Below are positions 48,501 to 58,497 of a stretch of 64,000 bases of DNA, piece by piece. Under the pieces are notes generated by a model. It ran no database searches and was not told the DNA's origin. It saw only the letters and a list, made by a program, of their open reading frames with translations. Source of the stretch: Lampris incognitus (lineage: Eukaryota > Chordata > Actinopteri > Lampriformes > Lampridae); NCBI RefSeq assembly GCF_029633865.1, contig NC_079214.1:19470119-19534118 (forward strand), in the 5' to 3' direction. A program made the position numbers and the translations under genes. Numbering within the stretch: the first letter of the stretch is position 1; every line of letters starts with the position of its first letter.

Positions 48501-49416
48501 CCTGGCAGTGCCATGGATGCAGACATTTCGAGCACCGTGAGCCCTGGTCTCAACACTGAGACGGCCAGTCTCGGTGTTGGTCCAACCAAGTATGATATAT
48601 TATAAGATCGATTCAATTTTCTAGCATTTTATTAGTTTTAAGCATGAGAATGCTCCAAGCTAATAAATTCTTCATAGACAGGCAATAATATCTTTCAGAC
48701 AGAGCAGGCCTGTGAACACTTTGGTCTATAAACCAGACTGTTAAATTACATGTTTCATAATGATTTCATACTGTCCGTATATTACACATGTAACATCAGC
48801 TCTATAAAATGCTTTGCCATAATTGTGATATACAACTATACTCATAGTTGCAGTCTTTTTTTTTTCAATCCACGAAGAAAAGATTGCCTATGGAGCTGGT
48901 AAAGGCATTTTCCAGCCAGTTGATACGACAGAAGAAACAGAATAGTCTACTCAAGTAAGTAGTATTATGTGAATGCTACATATACTGTTACACAAAATGT
49001 AAGAAAATATTAAAGTAATCCAAAGTATTTAGGATACGTTGCTCACATTGAGTAATCTAATGGAATACGTTACAAATTACATTTCATGACATGTATTCTG
49101 TAATCTGTAGCGGAATACATTTTAAAAGCAACCCTCCCAACACTGGATATAAAACAACAATTTCATAAGGCAACAAACAGCAGTTCTGAGATATCTTTTT
49201 TAGTGATCATTATTCGGTTGATCATCCTACTGATTGACTTTTTTGACATACTCACATTTTTCTGCAGTTTGGTCTTGCTGATGTCTGAAAGGCTGAGGGC
49301 AAAAAGAGCCTCCCTGGCTCCAACATACAGCATATCGTCCTCCTGGCTGAGCAACAGCGAGGTGTAATTGAAGACGCCATCCACAGAGAATTTCTTGGCC
49401 GACCTCTCCTTTGCAT
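31243..49416 (-). CDS. sema4b: Semaphorin-4B (partial; 13 coding exons; first exon not found)
   Basis: Exons, in transcript order: 49416-49256, 48322-48260, 47256-47158, 45697-45586, 43869-43753, 43169-43012, 39686-39505, 39134-38984, 37891-37681, 36892-36777, 36138-35981, 35144-35053, 32015-31243. All introns have GT-AG ends and phases match, giving 797 residues. Class 4 semaphorins are type I membrane guidance and adhesion proteins that signal through plexins. Visible domains: sema domain about residues 8-460; PSI about 475-510 ([20 protein letters not shown]); Ig-like about 545-620; transmembrane about 664-684 ([15 protein letters not shown]); cytoplasmic tail of about 113 residues. The tail ends [15 protein letters not shown], closely matching SEMA4B as known in vertebrates, and its last residues form a class I PDZ ligand. 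The initiating exon with the signal peptide is missing. Teleosts often keep two sema4b copies and I cannot tell which this is. No lesions are seen, so it appears functional. Confidence 0.94.
32181..32450 (-). mobile_element. SINE-like repeat, family B, in the last sema4b intron
   Basis: The plus strand starts CCATCCATCCATTATCCAAA, with TATCCCAGCAGTCAATGGGC, GACACCCTGGACAGGCC and GAAACCCACGCAGACACGGG. It lacks the tRNA-like end seen in the 51174-51536 copy. It contains a small CACG/CA microsatellite at about 32288-32325. Confidence 0.85.
32458..32587 (-). mobile_element. SINE-like repeat, family B, second partial copy
   Basis: Starts again TCCATCCATTATCCAAGCCG and runs to CAGACCGCCAGTCCATCAC, then jumps to CCCAGGACCTTC, a segment from the opposite end of the repeat. 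This is either an internally deleted copy or a copy inserted into the preceding one. Confidence 0.78.
32596..34436 (+). mobile_element. hAT-type element (ZNF862-like), internally deleted
   Basis: The right end, read on the minus strand, is CAGGGTTGGAAATTAAC; the left end is a diverged CATCCGAAATTAAC. The 8-bp flanks TACATATA (32588-32595) and TATGTATA (34437-34444) match at six positions. Inside, 32998-33270 encodes an N-terminal segment with a TTF/zinc-finger-like motif ([22 protein letters not shown]), and 33980-34160 encodes what looks like a transposase C-terminal remnant ([20 protein letters not shown]). The catalytic middle is missing and a SINE sits between the halves. Confidence 0.7.
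33578..33950 (+). mobile_element. tRNA-derived SINE, family A copy 2
   Basis: A box TGGTGTAGCGG at 33589-33599 and B box GGTTCGCGCTC at 33645-33655. The body follows that of the 5735-6125 copy closely, including CCGACTATGGCCGGACT and GAGTCGGCTTG. The tail is AAATTGGGAGGAAAAAGGGG followed by A-rich sequence. Confidence 0.92.
34443..34484. repeat. TA dinucleotide repeat
   Basis: Tandem TA units directly after the right end of the hAT-type element. Confidence 0.95.
34549..34604. repeat. CA/CG/TA compound microsatellite
   Basis: A CA run with an embedded CGCGCG, then TA units. Confidence 0.95.
34605..34850 (+). mobile_element. LINE C-terminal fragment
   Basis: The open frame reads [20 protein letters not shown] followed by [10 protein letters not shown] and [11 protein letters not shown], the recurrent C-terminal block of a fish non-LTR reverse transcriptase family (R2-like in my recollection). 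Only about 65 residues remain. Located in the last sema4b intron. Confidence 0.6.
35053..35144 (-). CDS. sema4b: sema4b exon between PSI and Ig domains (92 bp)
   Basis: Encodes [20 protein letters not shown] and [10 protein letters not shown] with split codons at both ends that match the neighbours. Acceptor TTTAG, donor GTGAGT. The exon is less conserved than the sema exons, but position and phase support it. NRT is a potential N-glycosylation site. Confidence 0.87.
35981..36138 (-). CDS. sema4b: sema4b exon with PSI domain (158 bp)
   Basis: Encodes [20 protein letters not shown] followed by [20 protein letters not shown] and [12 protein letters not shown]. The cysteine pattern is the plexin-semaphorin-integrin (PSI) domain. 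Acceptor TGCAG, donor GTGAGA. Confidence 0.93.
36777..36892 (-). CDS. sema4b: sema4b exon (116 bp)
   Basis: Encodes [20 protein letters not shown] and [18 protein letters not shown], the last propeller blade of the sema domain. Acceptor GCAG, donor GTAAAT; ends in phase 0. Confidence 0.94.
37035..37456 (-). mobile_element. tRNA-derived SINE, family D copy 2
   Basis: Inverted copy of the 26651-27095 SINE: CCCTTTTCTCCCCAATTG tail complement at 37045-37062, TGTATTGGAGGAGACATGTG (minus), and B box GGTTCGAATCC (minus) at 37394-37404. It contains a long C run at about 37246-37260. It sits in the sema4b intron between the 36892 and 37681 exon ends. Confidence 0.88.
37681..37891 (-). CDS. sema4b: sema4b exon (211 bp)
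   Basis: Encodes [32 protein letters not shown] and [10 protein letters not shown], including the conserved FxKxHxLMD and DVLFxGT segments. Acceptor TACAG, donor GTACAA. Confidence 0.95.
38984..39134 (-). CDS. sema4b: sema4b exon (151 bp)
   Basis: Encodes [20 protein letters not shown] through [20 protein letters not shown] and GA. The SAVCxF and PxPRPG blocks are typical of the sema domain. Acceptor TATAG, donor GTAAGT. Confidence 0.95.
39505..39686 (-). CDS. sema4b: sema4b exon (182 bp)
   Basis: Encodes [39 protein letters not shown] and FYGVFTSQW. Acceptor TACAG, donor GTAAGG. The final Trp codon is split and completed by the next exon. Confidence 0.95.
39687..43011. other. Long sema4b intron
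   Basis: No additional coding exon recognised. It contains A tracts at about 40416-40436 and 42518-42538 and purine-rich stretches at about 41115-41155 and 42670-42755. Open frames here have no recognisable content. Confidence 0.6.
43012..43169 (-). CDS. sema4b: sema4b exon (158 bp)
   Basis: Encodes [13 protein letters not shown], then [20 protein letters not shown] and [12 protein letters not shown]. The DDKIYFFF and SRIARVCK blocks are near-universal in semaphorins. Acceptor GACAG, donor GTAGGA. Confidence 0.95.
43753..43869 (-). CDS. sema4b: sema4b exon (117 bp)
   Basis: Encodes [20 protein letters not shown] through TENSLNWLQ. The GELYxGTxxxFxGxxP and LNWL blocks are hallmark semaphorin sequences. 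Acceptor CTCAG, donor GTGAAC; both ends match the neighbouring exon phases. Confidence 0.94.
44464..44795. mobile_element. MITE-like element with terminal inverted repeats
   Basis: The left end TTGGGCCTCATTCATCA is matched exactly by the reverse complement of the right end. Beyond it the arms continue imperfectly (GACAAATTTGTTCTTACACA against CGAATTTGTTCTTGCATACC). About 330 bp with no transposase coding. It lies in a sema4b intron. The superfamily is not resolved by eye. Confidence 0.85.
45306..45342. repeat. TA dinucleotide repeat in sema4b intron
   Basis: About 18 TA units. Confidence 0.97.
45422..45510. repeat. Long TG dinucleotide repeat (CA on the sema4b transcript)
   Basis: About 44 uninterrupted TG units. 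In the sema4b pre-mRNA this is a CA tract beginning 75 nt after the 5' splice site of the exon ending at 45586. Confidence 0.98.
45586..45697 (-). CDS. sema4b: sema4b exon (112 bp)
   Basis: Encodes [20 protein letters not shown] and [17 protein letters not shown], the conserved GRCPFDP-type block. Acceptor TCCAG, donor GTACGT. A long CA tract lies 75 nt past the donor in the intron. Confidence 0.93.
46958..47007. repeat. Direct repeat plus short perfect hairpin
   Basis: TAACCATTTTATCCA occurs twice in tandem (46958-46972, 46973-46987). TTTTATCCACCA at 46979-46990 pairs with TGGTGGATAAAA at 46996-47007 around a 5-nt loop. No known function; intronic. Confidence 0.8.
47158..47256 (-). CDS. sema4b: sema4b exon (99 bp)
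   Basis: 33 codons in phase 0 with [20 protein letters not shown] and [13 protein letters not shown], the conserved semaphorin NYIK and CGT-AFxP blocks. Acceptor CCCAG, donor GTAAGT. NST is a potential N-glycosylation site. Confidence 0.94.
48260..48322 (-). CDS. sema4b: sema4b exon (63 bp)
   Basis: Exactly 21 codons in phase 0: [20 protein letters not shown] plus Q. Acceptor TTTAG and donor GTAAGA. The small size and the ECSFKGK motif are typical of class 4 semaphorins. Confidence 0.93.
49256..49416 (-). CDS. sema4b: sema4b exon: start of sema domain
   Basis: Acceptor CCCAG before 49416 and donor GTGAGT after 49256. It encodes [20 protein letters not shown] through [16 protein letters not shown], the first strand of the sema beta-propeller. 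It begins in phase needing one base from an upstream exon. NYT is a potential N-glycosylation site. Confidence 0.93.
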
Positions 49417-50590
49417 CTGGGATTGACAGAAGAAAAAAAAAAACACAGGATTATCATCAAATGTCAAAATTACACAAAATAGAATAGGCACAAAATCCTG
49501 ATGCTCCATTGCAAGGGCGAGTATTACAACACATGGACACTCGTGTATGCCGGTAAACCAGTTTTCAGATGTAATTTTCCACTCACAAATACAAAAACAC
49601 TGCAGGGTTTTAAAAACTACAACATCATCTATCCTCTTCGATGGGCCTTGCATTTACCTGTCTATTCACATGAAAAAGACAACAAGGAGTGATTTACATA
49701 GGGACTGAAAATTATTAACAATGAGTGTGTTCAGCTCGAATTGTTTTGCAACAGCTCTATGGTTTCATCCTATTGGAAAGAATTAAATGATTTATATGAC
49801 TGCCATTGAATTACAAATACCTGAAATGATAATTTGGTTATGCTTGTATGCCTAACTGTGATTATGCATATTAATGTAACACAAGCCCAGAACAGCCCAT
49901 GTTAAAAGATCACTGATGCAGGTTTAAAAATGCATTACTACCTCCCCTGCAACAGAGAGCAGTGAATCTATTTTGACATCAAGTTGCCTAAAGCAGAATG
50001 GCTTCGTGGCGAGGTTTCCAAGACAGTAGCAGCGACTAGTGTAGAAAGAACGGAAACCAAGACGTGGACAATATTGCGCTTACAAATGACTGCACAACAC
50101 AGAAATAGCACCTGATCCATTTAACATAATCACAAATTTAGCAGATTGTTGATAGCTGTCAGTGTGTGAGCCATACTCTTCATTCTTTCTTACTTCTTCA
50201 TGCTTTCCTGAAGATGAACACCCTCTCTCTTTCCTTGCAGCACAGCGGTAACTATTGGCTACCTCCACAACGACATGCCATTTGTAAACTAATGAGTCAT
50301 GTCAACAGTTTTGTGTCCTGGCTGGCATTTTTTTATTTTTTTTTACCCACATTGGCAGATGGGTGAAAGACTCCTCCATCGAAATCTCCTTAATCCTGCA
50401 GCCTGACACACCTAAAACGGGCCTCTTTTGCACTCGGGCATGAGTCGAATAAGTCACTTTTTCCCCATGTAGTTCCCTACCCACAGTGTCAGGGGCTCTT
50501 ACAACGGACTTTGGATTTATTATACATGTCTCCTTTACCAACATTCCTCACAGCTTCATAAACAACCCAGTATCCTTTACAGTGGAATCA
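49417..50590. other. sema4b intron or 5' region; no first exon recognised
   Basis: No minus-strand frame with a start codon, a hydrophobic signal sequence and a phase-1 donor was found here. Confidence 0.45.
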
Positions 50591-50603
50591 GAAGTTACTC
50601 ATG

Positions 50604-51575
50604 ATAAAAACCTTTCTTGACTACTGCAACAGCATTCTCTACGGCTCATCATCCAAAGTCCTACACAAACTCCAGTACATCCAGAACTCTGCTGCTCACC
50701 TGCTGGACTACTCTCGCTCTTGTGACCACAATACCCCTGTCCTCCAGAACCTCCACTGGCTCCCTGTCCCTGCATGGATCCAATTCAAAGTCCTCCTCCT
50801 CACTCACAAAGCCCTCCATAACCAAGCCCCCTCCTACCTCACCGACCTGCTCCACTACCAAACTCCTTCCCGCAGCCTTCGCTCCTCCGATGCCAACCTC
50901 CTGTCTCCAACACACAGGACCAAGCACCAGACCTGGGGTGACAGTCTTCTCCATAGCTGCCCCCTTCCTCTGGAGCTCTCTCCCAAAACACATCAGAGAC
51001 TGCACCGATCTGTCCACGTTCCATCATTAATCAAAACTCACCTCTTAAGAATTGCTTTAATGTATGATTAATGTGTGTTTTATGTTTTTGGTGTGTTGCT
51101 TTTAGCTTTATTTCAGCTTATGTAAAGCGTCTTTGCGTACCTTGAAAAGCGCTATACAAATAAAATGTATTATCATCCATCCATCCATTATCCAAGCCAC
51201 TTATCCCAACCAGAGTCACATGATGCTGGAGCCTATCCCAGCAGTCATTGGGCGGCAGGCAGGGAGACACCCTATACAGGCCACCAGTCCATCATAGGGC
51301 CGACACACACACACATCCACACCTAGGGACTATTTAGTATGGCCGATTCACCTGACCTGCATGCCTTTAGACTGTGGGAGGAAACTAAAGCACCCGGAGG
51401 AAGCCCACACAGACACAGGGAGAACATGCAAACTCCACACAGAGGATGACCCCCAAGGTTGCACTACCCCGGGGCTCGAACCCAGGACCTTCTTGCTGTG
51501 AGGTGACTGAGCCGACCACTGTGCCACCATGCCGCCTGTATTATTATTATTATTATTATCATCATCATCATCATT
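50604..51575 (+). mobile_element. L2-like LINE 3' fragment with nested SINE
   Basis: Encodes the C-terminal region (FLDYCNSILYGSSSK, LQNLHWLPVPAWIQFK, APSYLTDLL, SRSLRSSDANLLS) followed by a 3' end with GTAAAGCGTCTTTGCGTACC and GCGCTATACAAATAAAATG. The terminal TATTAT repeat is split by a SINE at 51174-51536 and continues to about 51575 as TTA/TCA units. Confidence 0.9.
51174..51536 (-). mobile_element. SINE-like repeat, family B, full copy in L2 tail
   Basis: The best-preserved family B copy. Minus strand: GGCGGCATGGTGGCACAGTG head, tRNA-like B-box region GGTTCGAGCCC, then GTTTGCATGTTCTCCCTGTG, GGTTTCC-like blocks, and GGATAAGTGGCTTGGATAAT at the end. Flanked by a perfect 8-bp duplication TGTATTAT at 51166-51173 and 51537-51544. 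Confidence 0.92.
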
Positions 51576-51579
51576 ATTT

Positions 51580-54385
51580 AACGAGACTCCACTCTGAAAG
51601 TTTAATTTTCGAAATCTTGAAATGTTCACCCCATACCTCAATAACAGCTAAAATGTCTTACAGTCTGTCAATGCTGGACTTGGATTTAGTGTTCAAGTTA
51701 CTCAAAAGCTCTCTAACATTGAGAAAAAAAATGATAGACAGGCATCGCTTCAAATATTCTTTCCAATACCTGAAAGTTTCATGGCCTTTGTAAAAACAAC
51801 AGATGTATGGGGGTGCATCAACCTCCCGACTATGTAGTTGTTATCACCTGGTTTCCACCAATACAACTAACAAGTATCTTCTCTTCTATGTAACTGAGAG
51901 GCCTGCAAACTTGCCAGTTAGACAAGGACATTGGATATATACAACCAAATATTTGTGCATTCAATGGTTAAACCTCACATAGCCTTTGCATTTATTATGT
52001 ACATCTCTGTAAATGTTTATCTACTGACTGCTATTCCAAACATATTAAATCCCCTCATCGTGCTCCCCAAGCTAAATGGCTTGGGTCATGGACTCCATTT
52101 GCTTGTCCAAATAGGATTCCTGGTGGGTATCTGAGGTTGTAAACACTAATATTTGCTGCAGTAAAACAGTTTCCCCCTACATATAGCCAATTGAATTCAA
52201 ATTTTGAGACTTTTGGCAATAAGAAAAGACACCAAAAGTAAGTTTATCTTGGGCACTCCAGGTGGTGCACTGGACCATAGTACAAATGGACCCAATAAAC
52301 TGCAATAAATGTTTACAACCCCGGACTTAAACTTTTCAATGTGCTTGTAAACAAATGGTTCATATAACACTCAAGGCACTTTGGCAAACGATTATCTCCT
52401 CCTTGTGGGAGTAAAGCCCAGCTGCACAAGCCACATCTTGTCCAAAATCATATCTTAGGCTCTTTCCAGATCCACAGCCCTCTTTCTGTTTAATGCCTTG
52501 TGACATCTGGAGTCAATGAAGAGGAGGTCTGTCATTAAAATCACGAAAGGCAAGGACTACTTCCTATTGTCATTCTTGGGCCATCAAAGGGGAGAGAAAA
52601 AAAAGTGTTCCTATGCCAAGGACGAAATTGCTCTGTAGTTTTATTTCAAGGTAAATTAAATATTTTAAAATTTTCTTAAATGCTTGCAAAATGTCTGGCT
52701 TAATTCCCCTTAAAAAGAGAGCTATACTTAGTCACAGTGTATCCTGCACTTGGCAGATAAACGAGTGCCACCCCCCTCAACAGGGGACATATAACTCCCT
52801 GGATTTTGGCCATTCACTGGAACCAAAAAACAGCCCCCCCCCTGCATATTAAAACTCTGACATAAATCACAGTGACATCCTCTACGACAGACGATGGAAT
52901 AATGGGCACAGGAAAGCAAACTCGTGAAACTTTTACTCGGTGAGCAGTGCCAGGCCATTTAGGGAGGGGGCTGAGGAAGACTGAAGTAGGGGGTCGTGGT
53001 AGCCAGGAACACTGGATTGGGATGTTGACCTATAAGTAACATTTTCAGAGAAAAGAGCGAAAGAGAGAGAGAGAAAGTGAGAGACAGAGAGGGGAGGGGG
53101 CTGCTCTCAAAAGTTCTAGGAGAAAGAATTCAAAACTGCAGCGACTTTAAAGAGAAAGGCATGACTTTCTTTCTTAATGTCCATCAAATACAGTGGCATG
53201 GCTCTTATTCGGAAACTGCTGCTTTTCTCTGACAAAGTGGTTTACTTGTGGATTTTGACATCCTTTTGCCAGAATCTTGGGCATTCATTGTGGGCTGCAG
53301 CAATTACAGGCCAGCGTGGCCATTTCACAGCCAGGCATCAGGTGCTTTCATCCCGTGCTTGTTTAATCAGCTGGCTGTCCCGAGCTGGGACCTGGAACTC
53401 TGGTACTGCTCATCGCATCACACCCACCATCAATACAGCTACTTTACTGTTGATGCTAATATATGAGGGGTTATTAAACCTTTTCAAGCCTGGGAGCAAC
53501 ACTGAGTAAATGTGATCTCACTCTAGGACCCATTATCATTCATACACGCAAAGCTCCTTTAAGACAGTCACCCAAAGAAAGAATTAACCAATTGTCCAGT
53601 TTGGGTTCAAAAGCATAGTTCAAGAAGCTAATGAGTTACAAGAATTCTGGCATAATACAGCATTGTCTGAACTGTTTAGGGTTGCAAAATCAGGCTGCTC
53701 CACACCAACTATTGTGCGCACACACACACACACACACACACGCACGCACACGCACGCACGCACACGCACGCACGCACACATGCACGCACACACACTAAAA
53801 CGTAGTGTTGAATTATCAACATGCAGCAAGTGAAAGTCGTTTCTCCAATGACACATAATACCCACCTGGCAATTAATTAGGCAAAATTAAAAGATGTTTT
53901 CCAGGGCACAATTTTTTTCTCTATCCCAGACATGGGTTCGACATAGCTGTGCAGTTTGATCAGAGGTGGTTAAGGCAGCTAGGGAACAAAGTTTTTGCAG
54001 AAAGAAATAAGAGAGCCGTGGCTCTCTAATTCTAAAACTTGGTTTTCATGTTTAGGGAAATCAGATGGGCCCTGAACACATTCAACTTGTCAAGATATAC
54101 ATGTAAGAAAGAAGTCACAAACAAACCTTGCATATAAAGTACAGCTGCAACCCTGGCTGAAGGGAAGCAAACAAAAGGAGGGGAAAACCACACTAAACAG
54201 GGGAAACTCAAGGATTTATTTTACAAAGGAAAGCTCTACTCAGAAAAATAAAAGAACACTCTGTGTGCAGTCAGTACAACCAGTAGTATAACTGTAAACA
54301 CAGCTTAAGCTGACCAAAGTACTGTACAAAAAGATATTTAAAATATAAAAAGTAAAAAATAAACAAACATACCAATGACAACAAT
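51580..54385. other. Spacer; no gene recognised
   Basis: AT-rich sequence without recognised coding content. It may be part of the first sema4b intron. A GA-rich patch lies at about 53050-53100 and a CA/CG microsatellite is annotated separately. Confidence 0.4.
53717..53796. repeat. CA/CGCA microsatellite
   Basis: Alternating CA and CG dinucleotides, about 80 bp. Confidence 0.95.
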
Positions 54386-54389
54386 AAAC

Positions 54390-56440
54390 AACAAGGGGCA
54401 GATACAGAATTATAGATGTGATAACAGATTGAAAGATCAGTGGGCCAAAAAGGCCAGTGAATAAAAATGTGTCTTTAGCCGAGATTTAAAAACAGGTGGA
54501 GGGAACACATCTCATGTCTAAAGGCAACTGGTCCCACAATCATGGAGCAGCAACTTCAAAGGCTCTGTCGCCTTTTAGTTTTAGTCATGACTCTGAGATA
54601 AACAAGAGAGATTTTTTTGTTAGATCTAAGAAAGTTAGGAGTTGCGTGCCAATGAATAAGGTCTGTGATATAAGATTGGGCCAGACTGTTAAGAGCCTTG
54701 AAGGCAATCAGCAGGGACTTAAATTGAATTCTAAAATGAACACGGAGCCAGTGAAGAGAGGCAAGGACTGGGGTAATGTGCTCACACATTTTAGTACCAG
54801 TCAACATCCTTGCAGCTGCATTTTGCACCATCTGCAGGTGAGATAATGAAGATCGGGGAGGCCTAAATATAGGAAATTGCAATAGTCTATTCATGTTGTA
54901 ATGAAGGTGTGAATTCATTTTTTTGTATAATGGAAAAACAGAATAGGCTCATGTCTAGAAATGATTCTTAACTGATAGTAACTATTTTTAACAACAAAAC
55001 TGATTGTTTGTCAAGACAGCTCAGAATCAGTGATAACACCCAGGTTTTTGCATGTGACTTCGTGTATGTGGTTAGATGGCCTAGTTTACTGGCAAGATGG
55101 CTTCTGGACATAGAGGGACCAAAGATAATTACGTCAGTTTTGTTACTGTTTAGCTGAGGGAAACCTTTTGCCATCCAGCCTTTAATGCCCTTGAAACACT
55201 GCAGGAGAGGTTGTAGGGAATCCCTAGATTTTAGTGGGAGGTACAGCTGTGAATCATCAGCATAGAATTGACAGGAGCTATTATCTTCCTAATGTTTCCA
55301 ATAGGGAGCATTTACAGGCAGAATAGAACAAGCCCCAGGATGGATCCCTGAGGGACCTCACAGTTGACAGGGGCAGAGGAAAAGGACAACTGACCTATAG
55401 CCATGGAGAATGTCCTGTTTATGACAGGATTTAAACCAGTTTAGTGCTGAACCCTCAATACCAACCCACTGTTTGAGACGTGTCAAAGGATGTCATGATC
55501 CACAGTGTCGAAGGTAGAACTAAGATCCAGTAAAACCAGAATAATATTTTTCCCGAGTCAATAGAGCGTAACAGATCATGTCACCTTTAACAGAGCTGTT
55601 CCAGTGCTGTGGAGGGCTTTGAACCCTGATTGAAATGGATCTAAGATCTCGTTGGTATTCAGGAATGGTTGCAGGTGTGACAGGACAATTGTCTCCATTA
55701 TGCTTGAAACAAATGGCAATTTAGAGATGAGCTGATAGTTATTTAAATGTTTAAAATCAAGGTTATGATTTTTGAGCAGAGGCTGCATTTTAAAACATGC
55801 GGGGACAGTGCCAGAGGCTAAGCAATAATTAATAATAACTTGAATGCTAGGGCCAATTATATCAAAAGTATCCTTTATGATATGGGGCGGGCACAACATC
55901 CTGGGGGGAGGTAGTGGGTTTCATGTGCATGACTATATTCCTAAATCCACACATAGAAACCGCCCCCTAAGCAGTGGGGCGGGGTGTCAGAGACAAGGGG
56001 AGAGAACAATGATTTCAATTTTTTTCAGTGAAAAACTTCTCACAGATGTCCATGGATGCTTCAAAATCATGAGAGATATGGGGTTTGAGGAGATAATTTA
56101 TAGTGCTGAACAGAATTTTAAGTCTGTGAGAATGTTTACTGATTATCTCAGAGAAATATTTAGCCCTGGCTTTTTTGCTACTGTTTGGAAATTAACCAGA
56201 CAGTTTTTAAATTTCAAATGAAACCCGGGAGGATCTTTTTTTCCATCTCCACTCAGCTTTCCGACAGGCCTGCCTAAGAAAATGGGCTGAATCGTCCCAC
56301 CACTGGTGGGATTTAAATTTGGGATGTTTACATTTGATGGGGGCTACAGGGTCCAGGATAGATGAGTAGGAGAAATGGAATAGGGTAATTAATTTATCTG
56401 GGCTTGAAAAGGCTCAGCAGCAGAAGAAACAGAGGTTGTA
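54390..56440 (-). mobile_element. L2-like LINE, broken and 5' truncated
   Basis: Minus-strand frames encode, in order, a linker (QWWDDSAHFLRQACRKAEW near 56300), the RT N-terminal part (ISKLPFVSSIMETIVLSHLQ and FQSGFKALHSTGTALLKVT, 55899-55576), and the C-terminal part (LQMVQNAAARMLTG, LASLHWLRVHFRIQFKSLL, 54918-54556). Many stops and shifts are present. It differs in sequence from the other L2-like copies in the window. Both ends are approximate. Confidence 0.85.
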
Positions 56441-56812
56441 ATGGTATTTCTTTGACAGGCTTCAACAAACTGATTTGCAGGGAGAGAATTTATGTAATGG
56501 GAACAATAACTGCACCATTTTATTATAACTGGTTGTGAGCAATTATTATAATTATATTTGTTATATATGTTATTTATTATAATTGGATGTAGTTATTAAC
56601 AACTATATTCCATAATTAATACTAACATCATATTCATGTTTCATAGCCATTGCAATGAGCTAAATAGGTCCATAAATCCATACCTTCAATCTACAATTCA
56701 GGCATAAATCAAACCATTGTGTTGCATCATTTCACTTATATCACTGTAGCACATCAAGTGTGTACTTATTTAAAACCTCATTCAAACATGCTGACTGACC
56801 CATAAACCCCTC

Positions 56813-57383
56813 GTAACACTTAACAATAAGGGTACATACATTAGTTAATGCAGTAATAAGCATCAACTAACACTTAATTAACAGTTAACTAATGCTATTA
56901 ACATTATGTCTTCATGCATGCTCGATAATCCAGGTAAGGAAATCACAGAAAGTTGAATCAGTTCACATCTGGATGAAACGTTTATTGAGAGAATCGTTTC
57001 ATCACCACACTTAGGGTGGGGATACCTGCAGTCAGTTGAGACTGAAGAGGTCACTTAGATGAGTGATGAAACATTTCTCTCAATAAACGTTGTGTCCAGA
57101 TGAACTGATTCAACTTTCTGTGAGCTATTAACATTAATTAATACACTAATAAGCATTAACAAACAATTAATACAATAATAATCACTAAGTAATTTAACAA
57201 CTTATATGTCTCTTGTTAACATTTATTAAGGGTTTATAGGTTAATTAAGGTACTAACTAATATTAGTAAATGATGAACACCATTAGTAATGATTACTAGA
57301 CACTAGTCAACAGCTAATTAACTGTTAATGCTTATTACTGCATTAACTAATGTTAATTAATGTACCTTATTGTAAAGTGTTAC
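56813..57383. mobile_element. MITE-like element with long terminal inverted repeats
   Basis: The left end GTAACACTTAACAATAAGG and the reverse complement of the right end (GTAACACTTTACAATAAGG) match, and the similarity continues through TTAGTTAATGCAGTAATAAG. No coding capacity. The centre is interrupted by a separate foldback element at 56907-57123. Confidence 0.87.
56907..57123. mobile_element. Foldback repeat nested in the MITE
   Basis: Arms at about 56944-56992 and 57076-57122 are near-perfect reverse complements (CACAGAAAGTTGAATCAGTT at the start of one). The element is flanked by a perfect 13-bp direct repeat GCTATTAACATTA at 56894-56906 and 57124-57136, one copy of which belongs to the MITE. 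Confidence 0.85.
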
Positions 57384-57389
57384 CCCTTC

Positions 57390-58100
57390 CCTCAGTTTTA
57401 CATGTCGGGCTCATGTGTGAATGTGAGCAGGAGTCCATAGATCCATGAAAGTTGCATCTGCAATTTGCTGACTCGGGACCGAGTAACATTTACGGAGGTA
57501 TTACCGAACAATGACAGTGTGAACAAAAGCTGTCTGATTGCCGTATTAAAATGCTTTTCCAGGAGTAACTGAACCAATCACAAGGAATGTATCCGTGACT
57601 TGTGCCATGGCGGGAGCAGGAATTGAGGACCCAAATGGAGACGCAGTAACAGGTTAAACAAAAGGTCTATAGGAAACATGAGGGTATCAGAAACACGCAT
57701 GATGAGAACATGGTAGTGACATGGTACAAACACGGTAACATGGCAGGGACGTGATACGCTCTGAAAACAATGAACAGCCAAACTTAAATACACAGAAACT
57801 TGACTGAATAATCAACAACAGCTTTGGGCCAAATGGGTAACTGAGGAAAACTGGATAGGGCTCAAGACTGGGATGGTGTCAGAGCAGAACAAGACATGAG
57901 ACATAAGAAATCAGGGCTGGAGTAGCCGGAACCGGGAGCAGCCACGACACTTGTACCTTACACTTACACTTGTGTGAGATTTATTTTCAAACTAGAAACT
58001 AGAAACTAGAATGGACAATCTAGAAATAAGAGCTTCTTTCAGGTCCTGCAGAGGACGAAATCAGTAAGTAGCTGTGTGGTATAGTTATATGGAAAATTGG
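57390..58100. other. Spacer, possibly repeat-derived
   Basis: No gene recognised. The stretch 57590-57955 has a run of ACATGG/AACACGG-type words that resembles moderately repeated fish sequence, but this cannot be confirmed without a search. Confidence 0.3.
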
Positions 58101-58113
58101 GAATGCCAAAATA

Positions 58114-58254
<141 letters not shown>

Positions 58255-58497
58255 AATCACCTTAGATATGCTGTAATTTATGATACAGCGATATCCTACA
58301 CAACAGCGTAGGCAGAAATCACAGTGTCGGTGGGCACACGGAAAGTCGGGTGGGCCTAGCCCATCTACGACCAATCATATTAAACAGGTTCTGAAACGCA
58401 TATGTTAACCAGAATAGGCCATTACAACTATACTTGCCTGAATGCACCACAGTTTAATCATATGAGCCTTATACATCATCAGGGGTAATGTTAACAG

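Noticed and set aside
50661-51030. Antisense and alternate frames over the L2 fragment
   Set aside because: Shadow frames of the LINE reading at 50601-51071.
55844-56221. Plus-strand 125-residue frame
   Set aside because: Lies antisense to the L2-like LINE and has no independent protein content.
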